Shown here: positions 1 through 12,550 of the stretch, piece by piece
Layout of the letters: each line of letters starts with the position of its first letter
Numbering within the stretch: the first letter of the stretch is position 1
Source of the DNA: Lumnitzera littorea
Taxonomy: Eukaryota > Streptophyta > Magnoliopsida > Myrtales > Combretaceae
NCBI GenBank assembly: GCA_024138015.1
Contig: JAMXBB010000004.1
Span: forward strand, 112,639,897-112,703,896
Direction of reading: 5' to 3'
DNA: 64,000 bases
Translations under genes and position numbers: made by a program
The notes under the pieces: generated by a model
Seen by the model: only the letters and a program-made list of their open reading frames with translations
Told to the model about the DNA's origin: nothing
Database searches by the model: none

Positions 1-480
1 GTTAGGATTAAATATGTAAAAATATGGTGTATAAAAATATATGTATATATGAGTATATAGCATATATGTTTATTTATTTTCATTATTTTTATACATATAT
101 ATATACATATGTATATGCTTCCCATTATATATATGTATAGTACATATTCATATGTATACTATATAGTATATTTAGGTTTATAGTGTAAATTTACATATGT
201 ATATATGTATAAATAAGACAAGAAAACCTAAGTATAAAAGTGTATGTATAAGTATAAAAAATATGTATATTAATAGTATAGTATAAGTACATGTATATCC
301 CTAAATAGTATATATACAAATATGCTAAAATATTAAATCATTAAATAAAGTAATATAATATATAAATTTAAGTCGTTAACTTAAAAGAAGAAAATAAAGT
401 TTATTTACGAAATTAAGTAAATTATAATAATAGATATATATATATATGTATAAATAAAGTTAATTTACAAAATTAAGTAA
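1..480. repeat. AT-rich low-complexity DNA
   Basis: The stretch is dominated by irregular TATATG, TATGTATA and TAGTATA runs with almost no G or C. It has no reading frame of note. It is probably decayed intergenic simple sequence. Confidence 0.7.
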
Positions 481-1224
481 ATTATTTAGTTATCAACTTA
501 CAACCAACCCCAAAACCTCAATATCTTACACAGGACCAACAGTGTTGATAAAGAGTGTTTGTCTCATGTTAACAAGGATGAAAGAGAAGGAGAGTTTAAG
601 CTTTTAGGCAAATTTGTGTTGTACTTTCCAAGATAGCTAAAGTGTTGGTTTAAGAAAAAAAGAGGACATAGGTAGTACATTTTAAAAAGTTAGTGTGATT
701 TTAAGAGATATGGGAAGGGATTTGCTTAATTGCTATTGTGTAACAATTTAGTCAACATTACTAAGTGTTTTAGGTTGAAGGAGTTTGCAATTTAGAAGGG
801 GATTTTGGTGGTATTAGGTTTGAATGGTCAACCATTTGGGCATAGGCCAAGGGTCTTCTTATATTTGTTTAATAATAATATAATATAATATAATAGGCTA
901 AAGTCTCAAGATCCAAGTTTATATTTTTATGTCAATATAAAAAGTGAATACACTTATAGAAAGGCACCTTCACTGCCACCTACACAAAATTTGTTTTTCC
1001 CTAATCCTTTTTTATGATTTTTTTTTTCGATGCTCAATAACTTGAGTTAGACTCATTGGGCTAATGACGTGGCCAAAGGAGTCAATTCCATGATTAAGGA
1101 TAACTTAAAGAGATTTGATATGATGGGTTTAGACAGGAAATTGTTGAACTGGTCTATCCACTCTTAACTTTTTTTAAGTAAGCCCATGTTCTTAAAGATG
1201 TTTTCTCATGGGTTTGAATTTAAG
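481..1224. other. Intergenic stretch with no recognised gene
   Basis: I see no coding-like frame, RNA gene or terminal repeat here. A short run of TAATA units lies near 869-893. The stretch ends where the LTR that begins TGTTACTCC starts. Confidence 0.5.
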
Positions 1225-2610
1225 TGTTACTCCCCGAACAAAAGAAGTCATAACAATTCTGTTGTGTAAACTAACCTAAGATAGAAATTGACCTTACAAC
1301 TGCTATAGTAAATCTAATTCATACAAGGTGTACACGACTCAATCAGCTTGAAGCATCTAGTCTGATACTTGTCTATAATCAAACCCATGGTATAACTTTT
1401 CAAAACACCTATTCGCAATGACTTGTTGTTCAATAATACAACAGTATTTATATAGAAGCTTTCACACATAGAGTTATAATATACATTCAGATTTTACAAA
1501 AGCTATAAGTCTTAAAGCCTACTTATAATAAGTTAGAAAACTAGTAGGCATCTTAGGGAATTTCTAGTTAGTTTCCTCAAAACAAAAAAGGAAAATCAAA
1601 ATCTTAGATTCAGTGGATTCTCCTTTCCTTACTTTCCTAACCAATTGCACATTAATTTAGATGTAGTGATATTTGAATATCTTGAACTCTCACTCATCAC
1701 CTACCAAAGAATCTATAGAGATGTGAGTACAGCTGGCTTAGTAAGTGAGATGGAGTTAAAAGAGTACCATACAATAATAAATAAGGTTATTAATTATGAT
1801 GAAATGCAATATAATTAATCACTTGAAACATCACACAATGTTATCCGGTCCATTGTGAGGATAGAGAAAAACATTGCACTTGAAACTTGGGCTTATAAAA
1901 TGGAGAACACCCTCTTCCCATAACTACCTTCAAACTATGACCCTTACTTTTGCCAAGATCTCCTCACCTATCACTTAGTTTGACTAAGAATGGGAAAAAA
2001 TCATTTTATTTATTCTCATCGAAAAGAAAGTCGATATTTATTTTGACACTCTTAATTATTCCCCTAACGGTTACTATGCATGTCCAATTATGTTAGCGGT
2101 TAGATAAGGCTAGCCAGACAAATTCATACAGTACAAAATGAAGTAATCATGCAAAATAGCATACCAAGGAGTTTAACTCCTATCACAAACAAAATAACAA
2201 TCACATATACGGCATGTGTACAAACAGTTAATTTACAACCATAAGTACAAGTACTCTTAAACCTTTTACTTTAATATAGTATCTCAACAAGAGGTAAAAC
2301 TATGATCCCAACTTAGCTATTATATATCTAAGGTATATTATTCTTTAAATTCATATTTATTATAGTTCTATTATATACATTATATTATGTTATTGAGTAT
2401 AGATAATATGCATAGTTATATTAGCATTTATAATATATTGTTTTGATCGTATCAAAACGAACTTTTAATCGATCAATTTACATTTCAATTACGATATGGT
2501 TATCATAATATGTAAATTCTCGTAATATTATAAATATATGAGTCATATTACCTAGTATTGCCTGACAATACATGCTATAGGCTCTATTTTAAGAGATAAC
2601 TTCTAAAAGG
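1225..2610 (-). mobile_element. 3' LTR of LTR-A
   Basis: This LTR aligns by eye over its whole length with 7477-9120. Shared stretches include TTATCCGGTCCATTGTGAGG and GGTTATTAATTATGATGAAA with small differences. It lacks about 150 bp present in the other copy near 8640-8790. Its low-coordinate end reads TGTTACTCCCCG on the plus strand, so the element-sense end is CGGGGAGTAACA, close to a common chromovirus LTR terminus. The high-coordinate boundary is estimated. Confidence 0.7.
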
Positions 2611-3510
2611 TATTTTTAGTTTCTAAGATACCTATGCACTTCTATAATAAGTATTATCATATTATATTAATTTTATGTAAATGGACTATATTTTATATAA
2701 TTTACTAATATAGCTTAATAATATATGTAATATCTATCCCTAATGTGCGTATATTATAACTTAATCATATATCTATCACTAAATATGTTGAAAATTTATT
2801 TTCAACAAATTTGACTAGCATGTACATGTACAGGTTCTATTTCAATATTTTTCACATTTTAGCTTATTATTACTACAAACGTACCTTGGTTGGTAAATTA
2901 GGCAATTTATTAGGAAAATTTGTAATAAATAGCTCGAGTCACTAAATAATTCCTCAAAAATTTCTATAGACTCCTAAAAATATAAGGAATTCAATTAGTA
3001 TATAGTTTCATGCTATTGGGTTTATCGCCTACATATACATAATTACTTTTTTACCCCTAAATTACATTTAATTAAGCAAATATTATTATTTTTATTCAAA
3101 ATTACTTTCAGTACATCTTGACATTATTATAAATTATCAAAAGTCAATGGACATCCATTCCATTAATTAATTTTATAAGAATCTATTTATTTCATAATTT
3201 CACCCTACTTCTAACCATTTTTAAGGTAAAAAAAAAAACACAATAATTATTAAAATACATGAATTAAAAATCAAGCTACATAGTAATTAATTATATGTAA
3301 TACATATTTTATATAAAAATTTTGAGTTAGGAATAACATCATTAAGTGCTTTTTTTTTTTAATTTCAATTTTTCAATGAATAGTAACTTATTTAAGCAAG
3401 TATATAAAATATTCAAAATTTTACAAAAATAAAAATACAACATGAAAGCATGTCTAAAATAATCGTGGGAAAATAATTTTTCGGATAATTTTAATATTTT
3501 TAGAAAATAA
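2611..3510. other. AT-rich segment between the 3' LTR and the truncated RT of LTR-A
   Basis: This segment has no counterpart that I can see next to the 5' LTR, apart from a short stretch near 3480-3510 resembling 9110-9150. It holds poly(A) and poly(T) runs and no coding frame. It may be the scar of the pol deletion or the outermost part of the LTR. Confidence 0.4.
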
Positions 3511-3514
3511 AGGA

Positions 3515-4250
3515 ATAATTTTAATTCTAATACCTCAAGAAGTTGTTTCTTTAACTTACAAAGTTCTATCGGTGACATTTAGTACAGAGTTTTTAACATC
3601 GGTTTAGTTCCTAGCACCAACTCTATTGTGAAATCTAATTCTCGATTTAGTGCTAACATAGGTAAATATTTTGGAAATATATGAAGAAATTCACTTAATA
3701 TAGGTATTTCCAACACTTTTGGGGTTCCTATCTTCCCTTTCTACAGCAAATATCTAATAGAACTACCATTCTTCAACACTCTCGTTCATCTGTTTGCTTA
3801 CTTCAATTACCAATAATCTTAGGCTTTGCTTACCTATCTTTCCTTAAAATATCACCTTACCTTCATCTAAGGTCATATTCTTATTTTGACAATCTACTTT
3901 AGCTATTTGTTTGGATAACTAATTTATTCTCACAATAACATCGTATCCTTTAATTGGTAATACTATTAGTTTTATTGGGAATTCTTTTCCTTGAAATTGC
4001 AATTATCTATTATCTACTACTTCTCGTGTTAACACTTACTCTCTGTAGGTGTTCTCACTCTATAAGTGAATTTAACTTCATTTGTCTTAATCTCATTTCC
4101 TAAGAAAAACTCTTTACTATTAAATGAATGTAATGCTCTAATATCAAACAATGCATAAGTAGTTTGCCCATTCACAAGTATGTTTCCTGAAATAATTACT
4201 ATTATTATAGTTATTTATCATTTATGTGCTATACTTAGGTTACGTATTTT
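3515..4250 (-). pseudogene. LTR-A protease and RT N-terminus remnant
   Basis: Reading down the minus strand from about 4230, a decayed retropepsin appears. The motif ALFDIRALHSF stands where chromoviruses have FDTGATHSF, so the catalytic DTG is lost. Near 3740-3600 the linker typical of gypsy RT appears (FPKYLPMLALNRELDFTIEL), followed at 3578 by MSPIELCKLKKQLLEVLE, the usual start of the RT domain. Homology stops abruptly near 3510, before any RT catalytic motif. Several in-frame stops are present. It is a dead fragment of a polyprotein that would have processed gag and begun reverse transcription. Confidence 0.7.
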
Positions 4251-4322
4251 CACAATTCTTAACATTGTTTATGCATACAATATTTGCAATCAACTCACAA
4301 GTAAATAAAGTTACCAGTTAGT

Positions 4323-5640
4323 TTACGTACTTGTCACTAAGCCTTGGTTAATTTCTTCAATATCCATTTCATCATCCAAGCCATCATAAAAGTATTCCTC
4401 TATCCATTCGTCAAAATCCCTAGTATCCTCTTTTGTACCTTCAATTGCATACACCCGAGCTAGTACAGTAGTTACCTTTACTCCTCCAAATTTCTTAGTC
4501 CTTAATCCTACTTGACCATAATATCTTGAGAGGTGTCTCATCATTCCACACTTGTAGTACTTCACTATCTTCATTTTTAGACACTCTCTTAACATAAGAT
4601 TTGGGTAACCACAAAGAAAACATTTGTCTCTTAACTAAGGACATTTGCCAAGGCAAATGCTATGCTCTACACTTTCATCATAGAAATTAAATCCTGTCCT
4701 ATTTGAAGCAGGGCCAATAACCACAACTGCTAACTTATTTCCTTTCCTACCTAAGTAACTATTTGCACTTAGGAATGTTCTCTTGAAAGCAGGTCTATAT
4801 TGTTTGACTCTTCCTAGTTTCTTACTCTACTCATTTTGCATGTTTAGTTGATTATTATTGAAGTGACATGCCTTACATACAATTTGATGATATGTAATGA
4901 ATCCATAATCTATCAATTATATCACATTGTTGATCAAACCCGTTAAGGAAAAGATTCTTCTTTAATACTTGATTATCTCTATATGAATCAAGCGTATATT
5001 GCTACAACCTATTAAATTCGTTCTCATATTAGGCAATACTCATAGTGCCCTTCTTTATGTCCATCAATTACGTATTCATCTATTTTGTACACTTACAGTA
5101 AGTATTCCCCTTTAAATGCCTCCTGAAATACTTAACATGTAATGGGGCTAGTAATTGTTCATACTGTCAAGTCTTACCAAACTCGTGCTCCAATCTTTAG
5201 CAAGAAAGCATCATAAGAAACTTTTTGATTGTTTATATTTTTAAATGCCTCAAAATTGTGCTCAATCTATGCTAACCAATCATTAGCTAAGGTAAGATTA
5301 CCCATTTCTCCTTCAAAATACCAGTTTGATTTCATAAACTTAGGAAGTTGACTTATATCTTGAGGTTGAATTCCTTTAGGTTTATCTTCTAGTGGCCTTT
5401 GGTTCACCACATTTTCACCTATAATCAGTTATTGAATTAAAGCTCCTTGCTATTAGATCATGGTATTCATATTAGCTAACATTTGCCCAAATTGAGCTGG
5501 GTCCATCATGTTCAAAGTAGGTAGTTATACATCATTCTTAGGTGGTTATAGTGGATTAGGTAGGTTAGGAGATAGTACTACTCCTTCAAGTTGACCATTT
5601 CCATTTCTATTTTCCTCCTCTACCATATTTAGATTCACAA
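4323..5640 (-). pseudogene. LTR-A gag remnant with two zinc knuckles
   Basis: The minus strand encodes a Del/Tekay-like capsid region starting around MMDPAQFGQML (near 5510), with NDWLA-stop-IEHNFEAF and ARVW-stop-DLT where Trp is expected in the family. Towards the C-terminus lie two CCHC-like knuckles, CFLCGYPNLMLREC and YYKCGMMRHLSRYY, both partly mutated. The last 90 codons (4595-4323) are open. Gag would coat and package the element RNA. The frame is broken by many stops, so no product is expected. The assignment is firm for the knuckle region and moderate for the N-terminus. Confidence 0.7.
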
Positions 5641-6274
5641 TCACTATTTATCAGCCCTATACTTACAATATGCGTACCGAAAGTTAGTGTCTAATCTAAG
5701 TAACTCGTGTTCACATATAAATCAATTATTCCCTGTATATGTAATACACAGCTATAGATTCCTTAACAAGGATTTCAATCTACACAAACCATGTAATATT
5801 TCATTCTTACATATAAAGCAATGATATTCGTACACCATTTGTTACACATTCCATCATGTGATCAAACACACCTGAAAACTTCACTTGTGATATCATATCA
5901 TCATTTCACTTCACTCCCTATAATCATTACTCATATGTGTATCCCATACAAATACTAGAAAATAAGGATGTGCTGCACTCTTTCATGTTTATATTACTAC
6001 ATAGGAAAGCTGGAATTTTACATTGAAAATATTACATCACTTTATTTACAACATAAGATTACACCTCTAATCACCTATTTACATTACTTTCAACTATACA
6101 AAAGCTTATTTACATCATTTACATACTTAATAACCAAAACATCAAAAGTATAAAAGTTACATTCAGAAGGTCAAAATCATATCAAAAGTCATTAAGGGAC
6201 CTTAGTACATCAAAACAACTAAGTCATATGATATCAAAAGCCCTAACATGTCTTCTCATTATCTTTTCACACTT
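5641..6274. other. Internal non-coding stretch of LTR-A
   Basis: This lies between gag and the extra reading frame. No convincing coding sequence was seen on either strand. A 61-codon plus-strand frame (5968-6153) matches nothing I recognise and is probably chance. Confidence 0.4.
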
Positions 6275-6885
6275 TCAGTTACTCGAGCTTTCTAAAATTG
6301 CCACATCTTCAAAGGAAACCTAATCATCCTCTCCATTTTCTTCAGAATCTAAACTAATTTCCACCATAACAGGAGTGTCGGGTATCATAATTACTTACTA
6401 CACTTTACTCCTACTATCCTGTGCTTTGTTTTCAACAACAGCTTCTACTTCAACCTCTACCTAAAACTCCTCTTTCAAATCCTCCTCGAGATCTTCATTA
6501 TTCTCAGACCTTACATTTGGTTAGGTGTTCTAGGGTGGATTCTCAAGTAGTATCACAAGGGGTTTAAGTTCTTAAGATTGTAATGGTATTTATATACCTG
6601 TAGTCTCAATTATAGGATATCGGAGAAACCAATCAACCACAATAGGGGGATAATTTCTAGGGATATGTAAGATACTTAGGGGTACCTGATCAAAGCTTAA
6701 AGGGTAATTCTTATCTATTTCTATAATAGTAAGAAATTATAGTATAGGAATCATTGTAGATAAAATCCCTTTTTCTTGCAAATACTTCTTCTCATAGGTA
6801 ACTATGGCAGTGTACTCATTAAATGTAGTCCTAATTCATCTCTCATTATCTTCCAATCATCTTACATACTAAAAAACATTCCATG
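6275..6885 (-). pseudogene. Decayed extra reading frame between PBS and gag of LTR-A
   Basis: One minus-strand frame can be followed for about 200 codons with coding-like composition, interrupted by isolated stops and ending at a TGA at 6275-6277. Its N-terminal half reads LEDNER-stop-IRTTFNEYT and then EKKYLQEKGILSTMIPIL. The middle contains SILHIPRNYPPIVVDWFLRY. The C-terminal third is strongly acidic (ENNEDLEEDLKEEF, DSEENGEDD). Many of the stops could come from CAG, CGA or TGG codons by one C-to-T or G-to-A change. It has the same sense as gag and lies 0.6 kb upstream of it. I do not recognise the family. It could be an element-specific extra ORF or captured host sequence. Confidence 0.45.
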
Positions 6886-7458
6886 CTTATAATTCTCAAT
6901 GATCTTATTGATGGTATAAAACTTCCTTTAATCAGCCATATCTAGAAATAACTTTTACATTCGAATCCTATACTTGATAAGTGTTTCATCCCCTTTTCAT
7001 TCAAAATACCACCATGCATGTATAAGACCATTGCCACAAATCTAAAATAATCAAGTTAGAAGTTAGTTTATAACACTTTTTACATACATAAGCTATATAT
7101 ATATATATCAATGAGTCAACTCAAGGATTAAGTTCAGATTCGACATCAGAATCAGGATCTCATCATAGTGGAAATTTAAATGAAAATGACTGCCATGGAG
7201 TAGATCTAAGTGACCCTTGAACAATATGTGTAATTTTGCTTTTCTTAAATGTAATTTTCACACTATAATATACAGTATTTGTACACAATATTGTCATCAT
7301 TGATGTTAAAATTCACTTCCTAACATAAAACTGTTTATATATATATATAACCCTATGAATCTAAGACTTTTACATCCTATTATCAACCTTAATCTCAGTA
7401 AGCTTGTTGTTTACTTATTTTAATTAAACACTTCAAAGCTTAATTTTTTTAAAACCAT
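6886..7458. other. 5' untranslated leader region of LTR-A
   Basis: This sequence lies between the PBS and the extra reading frame. It contains short TA microsatellites at about 7096-7110 and 7339-7350. No gene was recognised. Confidence 0.45.
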
Positions 7459-7470
7459 GCTCTGATTCCA
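7459..7470 (-). other. Primer-binding site of LTR-A (tRNA-iMet type)
   Basis: On the minus strand this reads TGGAATCAGAGC, one mismatch from the standard plant initiator-Met PBS TGGTATCAGAGC. It lies six bases inside the 5' LTR, which fixes the element orientation. Confidence 0.8.
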
Positions 7471-7476
7471 ATTCAG

Positions 7477-9120
7477 AGTTATTATGCCTCAAATAGGAGA
7501 AATCGTAACAGTTTCACCATATAAACTAAACCTAAGATAGAAGCCGACATCACATTTGTTATCGTAAATATAGTCCACATAAAGCATGTCCACATAAAGC
7601 ATACACAACTCAACCAACTTCAAGCATCCAGTCTAATACCTATCTATAATCAAACCTGTGGTATAGCTTTTCAAAATACCTGTTCACGATAACTTATTCC
7701 TTAACATAACAGTATTTATATAGGCATTTTCACTCATAAAATTATAATTTACATTCAAAGTTTACAAAAGCTACAGGTCTTAAAACCTATTTGTAATAAA
7801 TTAGGAAACTAATGAGCATCTAAGGGAATTCCAAGTTATTTTGAGAAAACTAAAAAGGAAAGTCAAAAGCCTAGATTTAGTGGATTCTCCTATCCTTACT
7901 TTCTAGCCAACTACACATTAACTTAAAGGTAATGATATCTAAACATTTTCAACTCTTACTCATCATCTACAAAAGAGTCTATAAGGATATGAGTACAATT
8001 AGCTCAGTAAGTAAGATAGGGTCAAAATAGTACCATATAATCATAAACAAGATTATTAATTATGATGAAATGCAATATAATCAATCACTTGAAACATGGC
8101 ACAATGTTATCCGGTCCATTGTGAGGTTAGAGAAATTACATTAGCTTCAACATAGATTAAAGAGTTTTACTATAACTTAAAATCAGACTAAACCCGATCT
8201 TATACAATTGAGAATATCCTCCTCTAGTGACTACCTTCGAACCACGACCTCTACCCTTGTCGCAACCTCATCTCCTATCACTTAGTTTGGCTAAGAATAG
8301 AGAAAGGACCATTTCAAATATCCTCATTAAAGAAAGTCGATATTTGGTCTGATACTCCTAATCATTTCTCTAACAGTTGCTATGCATGTCCGATTACTTT
8401 AGCGGTCATATCACTATTAATTCCATTTAAAGGAGGCTAGACAAATTAACACAATACAAAATGAAGTAATCATGCGTAATAGCAGGCTAAGGAGTTTAAC
8501 TCTTATCATGAACTGAATACCAACCACATACATGGCATACATATAGACAACTAATTTGCAACCACAAGCAAAAGTACTCTTAAACCTTTAAATACTTTAT
8601 TATAATAGCTTAACAATGGTGAAGCCACAATTCCAACTTAACTATCCCAATACTCACTACAAAAGACTTATATCATTGACGCATTGCTCACTAGGAGACC
8701 TTATACATATATAAAACCCATAGTTAGTTTTCATAGGAGATACGAAAACATTAGGGTTCTATCTATTCTTTTATTTCCTTCTAAAGTTATATATAAATAT
8801 ATATATATTTAAGGTATATTATTATTTAGAGTCATATTTATTATAGTTCTATTATATACGTTATATTATGTTATTTAGTATCGATAATATGCATAGTTAT
8901 ATTAGTACTTATAATATATCATTTCGATCGTATAGAAACGTACTTTTAATTCGTTAATTTTCATTTCAACTACAATAAGGTTATTATTGTACGTAAATTC
9001 TTGTAATATTATAGAGATATGGATTGTATTACCTAGTATTGTCCAATTTTAGTAAAAGTAGTGTCATTAGGTTCGTACCAACTTGATGGTACGTACTATA
9101 GGTTTTATTTCTAGATAATT
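7477..9120 (-). mobile_element. 5' LTR of LTR-A
   Basis: This is the partner of 1225-2610. It contains about 150 bp (near 8640-8790) that the 3' copy lacks. Many substitutions separate the two copies, so insertion was old. The high-coordinate end is set only by loss of similarity near TACTATAGGTTTTATTTC. Confidence 0.7.
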
Positions 9121-10229
9121 TTAATATTTTAAGAAAATAAAGGAAGAATAGGGTAGAATATTGAAGCACCTGTTCATTAGAGCTCTAGTGGCTGTTGAGT
9201 AGTAGGTGGTTATCGAAAATGCTAAGTGCAAGGTGGACTGCTGGGTGGTGGAAGAGTTCAACTACAAGTTATGGGAAGGCTAGGGAACCATACTAGGTCC
9301 AATTTCTGCTCTATTTTATGTAATTTTTCTAAAATATTTTTAATTTTCCAAAAATTTTCCTATTGCTATCTTAGATTCCCAAATTTCTAAAATAATGAAA
9401 ATTTGATGTCCTTTGCTATTTATAAAGTGGATGTTGGTCGTATGGAATTTTTCTTCAATTTTTGCTCCTCTTAATCATGTAGGAGATGGCTTAATATGAT
9501 GGATTTTCTTTTTGATTCAGCTTTCCCAAGTCTCAAATGCTACTACGATGAGTTTCCTACAATTTTCAACCTTTTCATTGCAATTTGGGTAGAGTTTAGT
9601 TGGTTTTTAATGTTTTTATTAATAATATATATTATGTTTAATATTTTTTATATTTGTTAATATACATGTATATATCCTATATATGTATCATGTGTAATGT
9701 GTAATTATACTCATATAATTATGTTTCTAGCATATCTTTTATTTTTAAAATGTATTTCTTACTTATTCATATAAGTTTATCGCTTGTTATATATGATTAC
9801 ATAATTTTTGGTTAATTTACAGATATAATTATTATATATACAGAGTATACTCATAAAAATATATGTATATTCATATAGTATATTATGTTATATTATTTCC
9901 TTTTGCCTTCTTCGCATTTCAAGCTTGGTTTTTTAGGTTTTTACAAGTTTTATGCTATATTGTATAATCACACTCTTAAGGCTAAAATTAGGATTTTGGG
10001 TTATATTTTTTTATAATCTAACTTTACTGGGTCACTTTAACTAATTTTTCTATTATAGTTGTACAGTTTGAGCTCAACTAGATAAATTTTTTTTAAGACT
10101 TTAAATCTAGGTATGGTTGCTTTAAATGCAATTCTAGAGGCTTATATTAAGAGGCACCCATAAGGAATCCATTAAGATAAAGTCACATCTTGGTTATTGA
10201 TTGTCAAAACAATTTTACATGCATTGTCA
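9121..10229. other. Intergenic stretch, possible LTR debris
   Basis: No gene was seen. 9150-9620 is somewhat richer in G and resembles LTR sequence in texture (a CTATTTATAAAG TATA-like site near 9416), but no partner repeat was found. 9620-9900 is nearly pure AT. Confidence 0.4.
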
Positions 10230-11148
10230 TAAACCAAATTCTATACTTTTTCGAGATTTCCTCCAACTTAGACAATTTATATCTTAGGAAAATATTATTA
10301 TGTTGTTAAGCTTCTAAATCTTGAAGGTCATTTAAAGCTCATACGAATAACACAAGCTACTTTCAATCAAGAATAGTAAGGTTGATACTTTAAGTTTTTC
10401 ACCCGTCACTTGTACATTCGAGTTCTTCAAACTGTCTATTTCTCCTCCTAGTTAATGTTATCAAAGTCATAGTTCTACCTAGAATTGGAATGTATAGAGT
10501 TGATAGATCCTTAAGCACATAAAATTATAACCTAAACTTATAATTCCATCCAAAGTTTACATCTAAATAATTTTGCAACCATTTTATAAGGGAAAAGTCT
10601 CATAAACTTGTAAAACCCTAAAATTGTATGAGTTAATTCATGATTTAATAAGTACAACTATCTTTCCAAGTCATTTCTCCATGTATCATCTCCATGTTAC
10701 ATTTTTTAGGCTGTGTTAAGCATGAGATTTATGCCATGGGTGCAAAAGAATCATTTGGACCGGCATTTGCGCATATTAATGATGATTTTTTTGGTACAAT
10801 AAAATTTGAATATTTCTTAAAAACGTACGAGTATATTAAGAGCCTAAACGTAGCCGTAATTTTAGCAGTTTTTTTATTATTCCAATACAATTTACGAATT
10901 ACGTAATGATGATTTTGCCAACCCGATGGAAGATAAGAATTCCACTTTTATAGTCCTTCTCTATCTATCTACCAAGGACTGTAGCTATTAGAATGGGTGT
11001 TGTCAAATGTGTGCAATTATTACATGTTTAAAGCTTAAAAGTATAGAAGAATTTTTTTTTTCCCTCTCTTTTTCCTTTTTTTTTTTTCTAGAAAGAAAAG
11101 GAGTACTCATATGTTATTATAACGTTTTGTACAAGTCTCAATCCCAAC
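10230..11148. repeat. Duplicated unit, copy A (first part)
   Basis: This part aligns by eye with 19890-20460 and 25568-26290. Shared marks include ACCAAATTCTAT, the block from CACTTGTACATTCGAG to TCTACCTAGAATT, GATAAGAATTCCACTTTTA and TGTAGCTATTAGAATG. The ORFs inside it are not conserved between copies. It breaks off where the Tat-1 remnant begins and resumes at 13947. Confidence 0.7.
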
Positions 11149-11199
11149 TTTCATTCTTTGGTCAAGAGAGTTGCCGATTTAGACATCTTTAGTCTTTTA

Positions 11200-11830
11200 T
11201 CCAAGCTCACCCCTCCTAGCTATTCTCTCTAGCGAGCCTATCTCTAGGGCAAAGACGCCATCACCTTTGATCACCCTAACATATAGCTCTCAAGAGAGCT
11301 TTTGATTACACCTGCATACTCCTACCTCTATAGGCATCGGGAATTTGGCCTTTAGATGCAGGGAGGATATGATCATCCCAAATGCGTTTAGGCTTGGTCT
11401 TCCCAAGAGTGCATTATAAGGAGAAGGACAATTAAGTACAACGAACTCCACAGGTCGTTGTACCATGTGGTCATCATCGCCAAGTTCCATGTCAAGCATG
11501 ATGATTCCCTTTGTTCGGACCGTGCTGCCATTAAAGCCGATGAGATTATGGTGGTATGGCTTCATCTTTACTGGCAACTTTTTTCTCATCCCGTCATATG
11601 TATGGAGGAAGAGTATGTCAGTAAAACTGCCAGTGTCCACCATAATCTTTAAGATCTCAAATTTTGAGGTCCTTACCCTAATAACGAAGGCATCTTGGTG
11701 GGGAGTATCGACCCCTTCTAGGTTAGCATCAAAGAAAGAGATGGAAGTGTTCAGCTGGCTCCCGAGGTACAAGACCCCCATAAATACGTTTATAATGCCA
11801 TTAAGGGCACAATCATTGTGACGATCATTA
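11200..11830 (-). pseudogene. Tat-1 protease and linker remnant
   Basis: An open stretch of 163 codons (11781-11290) carries the Tat-lineage retropepsin region. The lead-in NLEGVDTPHQDAFVIRVR is followed by the active-site motif IMVDTGSFTDILF, with the catalytic DTG intact, then YNALLGRPSLNAFGMI and the end of the domain. Downstream on the minus strand the linker continues past a stop (QKLS-stop-ELYV). The enzyme would cleave the element polyprotein, but no complete polyprotein remains. This is the best preserved protein segment of Tat-1. Confidence 0.85.
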
Positions 11831-12550
11831 TTCTACTATGCTTGGACATCCTCAATCCGTCACCTCCAAGGTGCCCTATTAGTGTCATCATCGGAACGGT
11901 TGTCATTCATCCGATGTGCCACATTTCATTGAAGAAGCCATATTGGATGGTGTATTTAACGACATTCTTCAATTAGAAGCACTCTTTAGTTGTATGGCCA
12001 TAATTATTGTAGAACTAATAGTATTTGTCGATGTTTCGACAACTAGGATTTCCCCACATTTTCTGCGACCTCTACAGCAAGTTTCGATACTTCACTTTAG
12101 AATAGACTTAAGCTATGGGTCTATTCAGAGGTGTGTACTAGCTATAGATGGGAGGGGAGAGAGAGTCATGCTTTATTTGGCACTTCGTCCCAAAGCTCTC
12201 CCTTTTTGGTCTGCTCAACACCCTTCTGTCGAGGCGATCCTTTACAGACAATTTTTTCTTGTCCTACTTTCTACCCATAATTTTTCCTTGTCCTGCTTTC
12301 CGCTCGTCCTTTTTCGGTTGACGTTGCGCTTAGCGCGAATGTTATCTTCCTGGTCTATATACTTTTAGGCCTTGTTCTAGAAGTCGGCTAAGGTTTTTGG
12401 CTTGCTCTTTGCAAGCAATCAGAAGAAATCTCCTAAGGGTCTGATACCAAACTGTGCAGCATGGATGATGACTCCCTTGTCCAGCTGAGGGATCTCGACT
12501 ACAGTGTTATTGAACCAGGCTACGTAGTTGTGCAAGGACTTACCTTCGCC

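Larger units (their letters stand above)
1225..9120 (-). mobile_element. LTR-A: degenerate, pol-deleted Ty3-gypsy element (chromovirus-like)
   Basis: Two long direct repeats (1225 to about 2610, and 7477 to about 9120) flank an internal region that reads on the minus strand. A primer-binding site resembling TGGTATCAGAGC sits just inside the right-hand repeat, which fixes that repeat as the 5' LTR. Internal remnants in order on the minus strand are an unexplained reading frame, gag with zinc knuckles, an aspartic protease and the first residues of RT. The rest of RT, RNase H and integrase are absent. The LTR ends near CCCCG, as many chromovirus LTRs do, and the gag and protease resemble the Del/Tekay type. 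The outer LTR ends near 2610 and 9120 are approximate, and no target duplication was found. Confidence 0.75.

Noticed and set aside
3342..3578. 78-codon frame taken as a small gene
   Set aside because: Only its first 18-20 codons match RT. The rest is AT-rich Leu/Phe/Lys sequence beyond the deletion point.
11458..12368. Plus-strand frames of 118 and 150 codons
   Set aside because: They are antisense to the Tat-1 protease and gag-protease region and show no recognisable domain.
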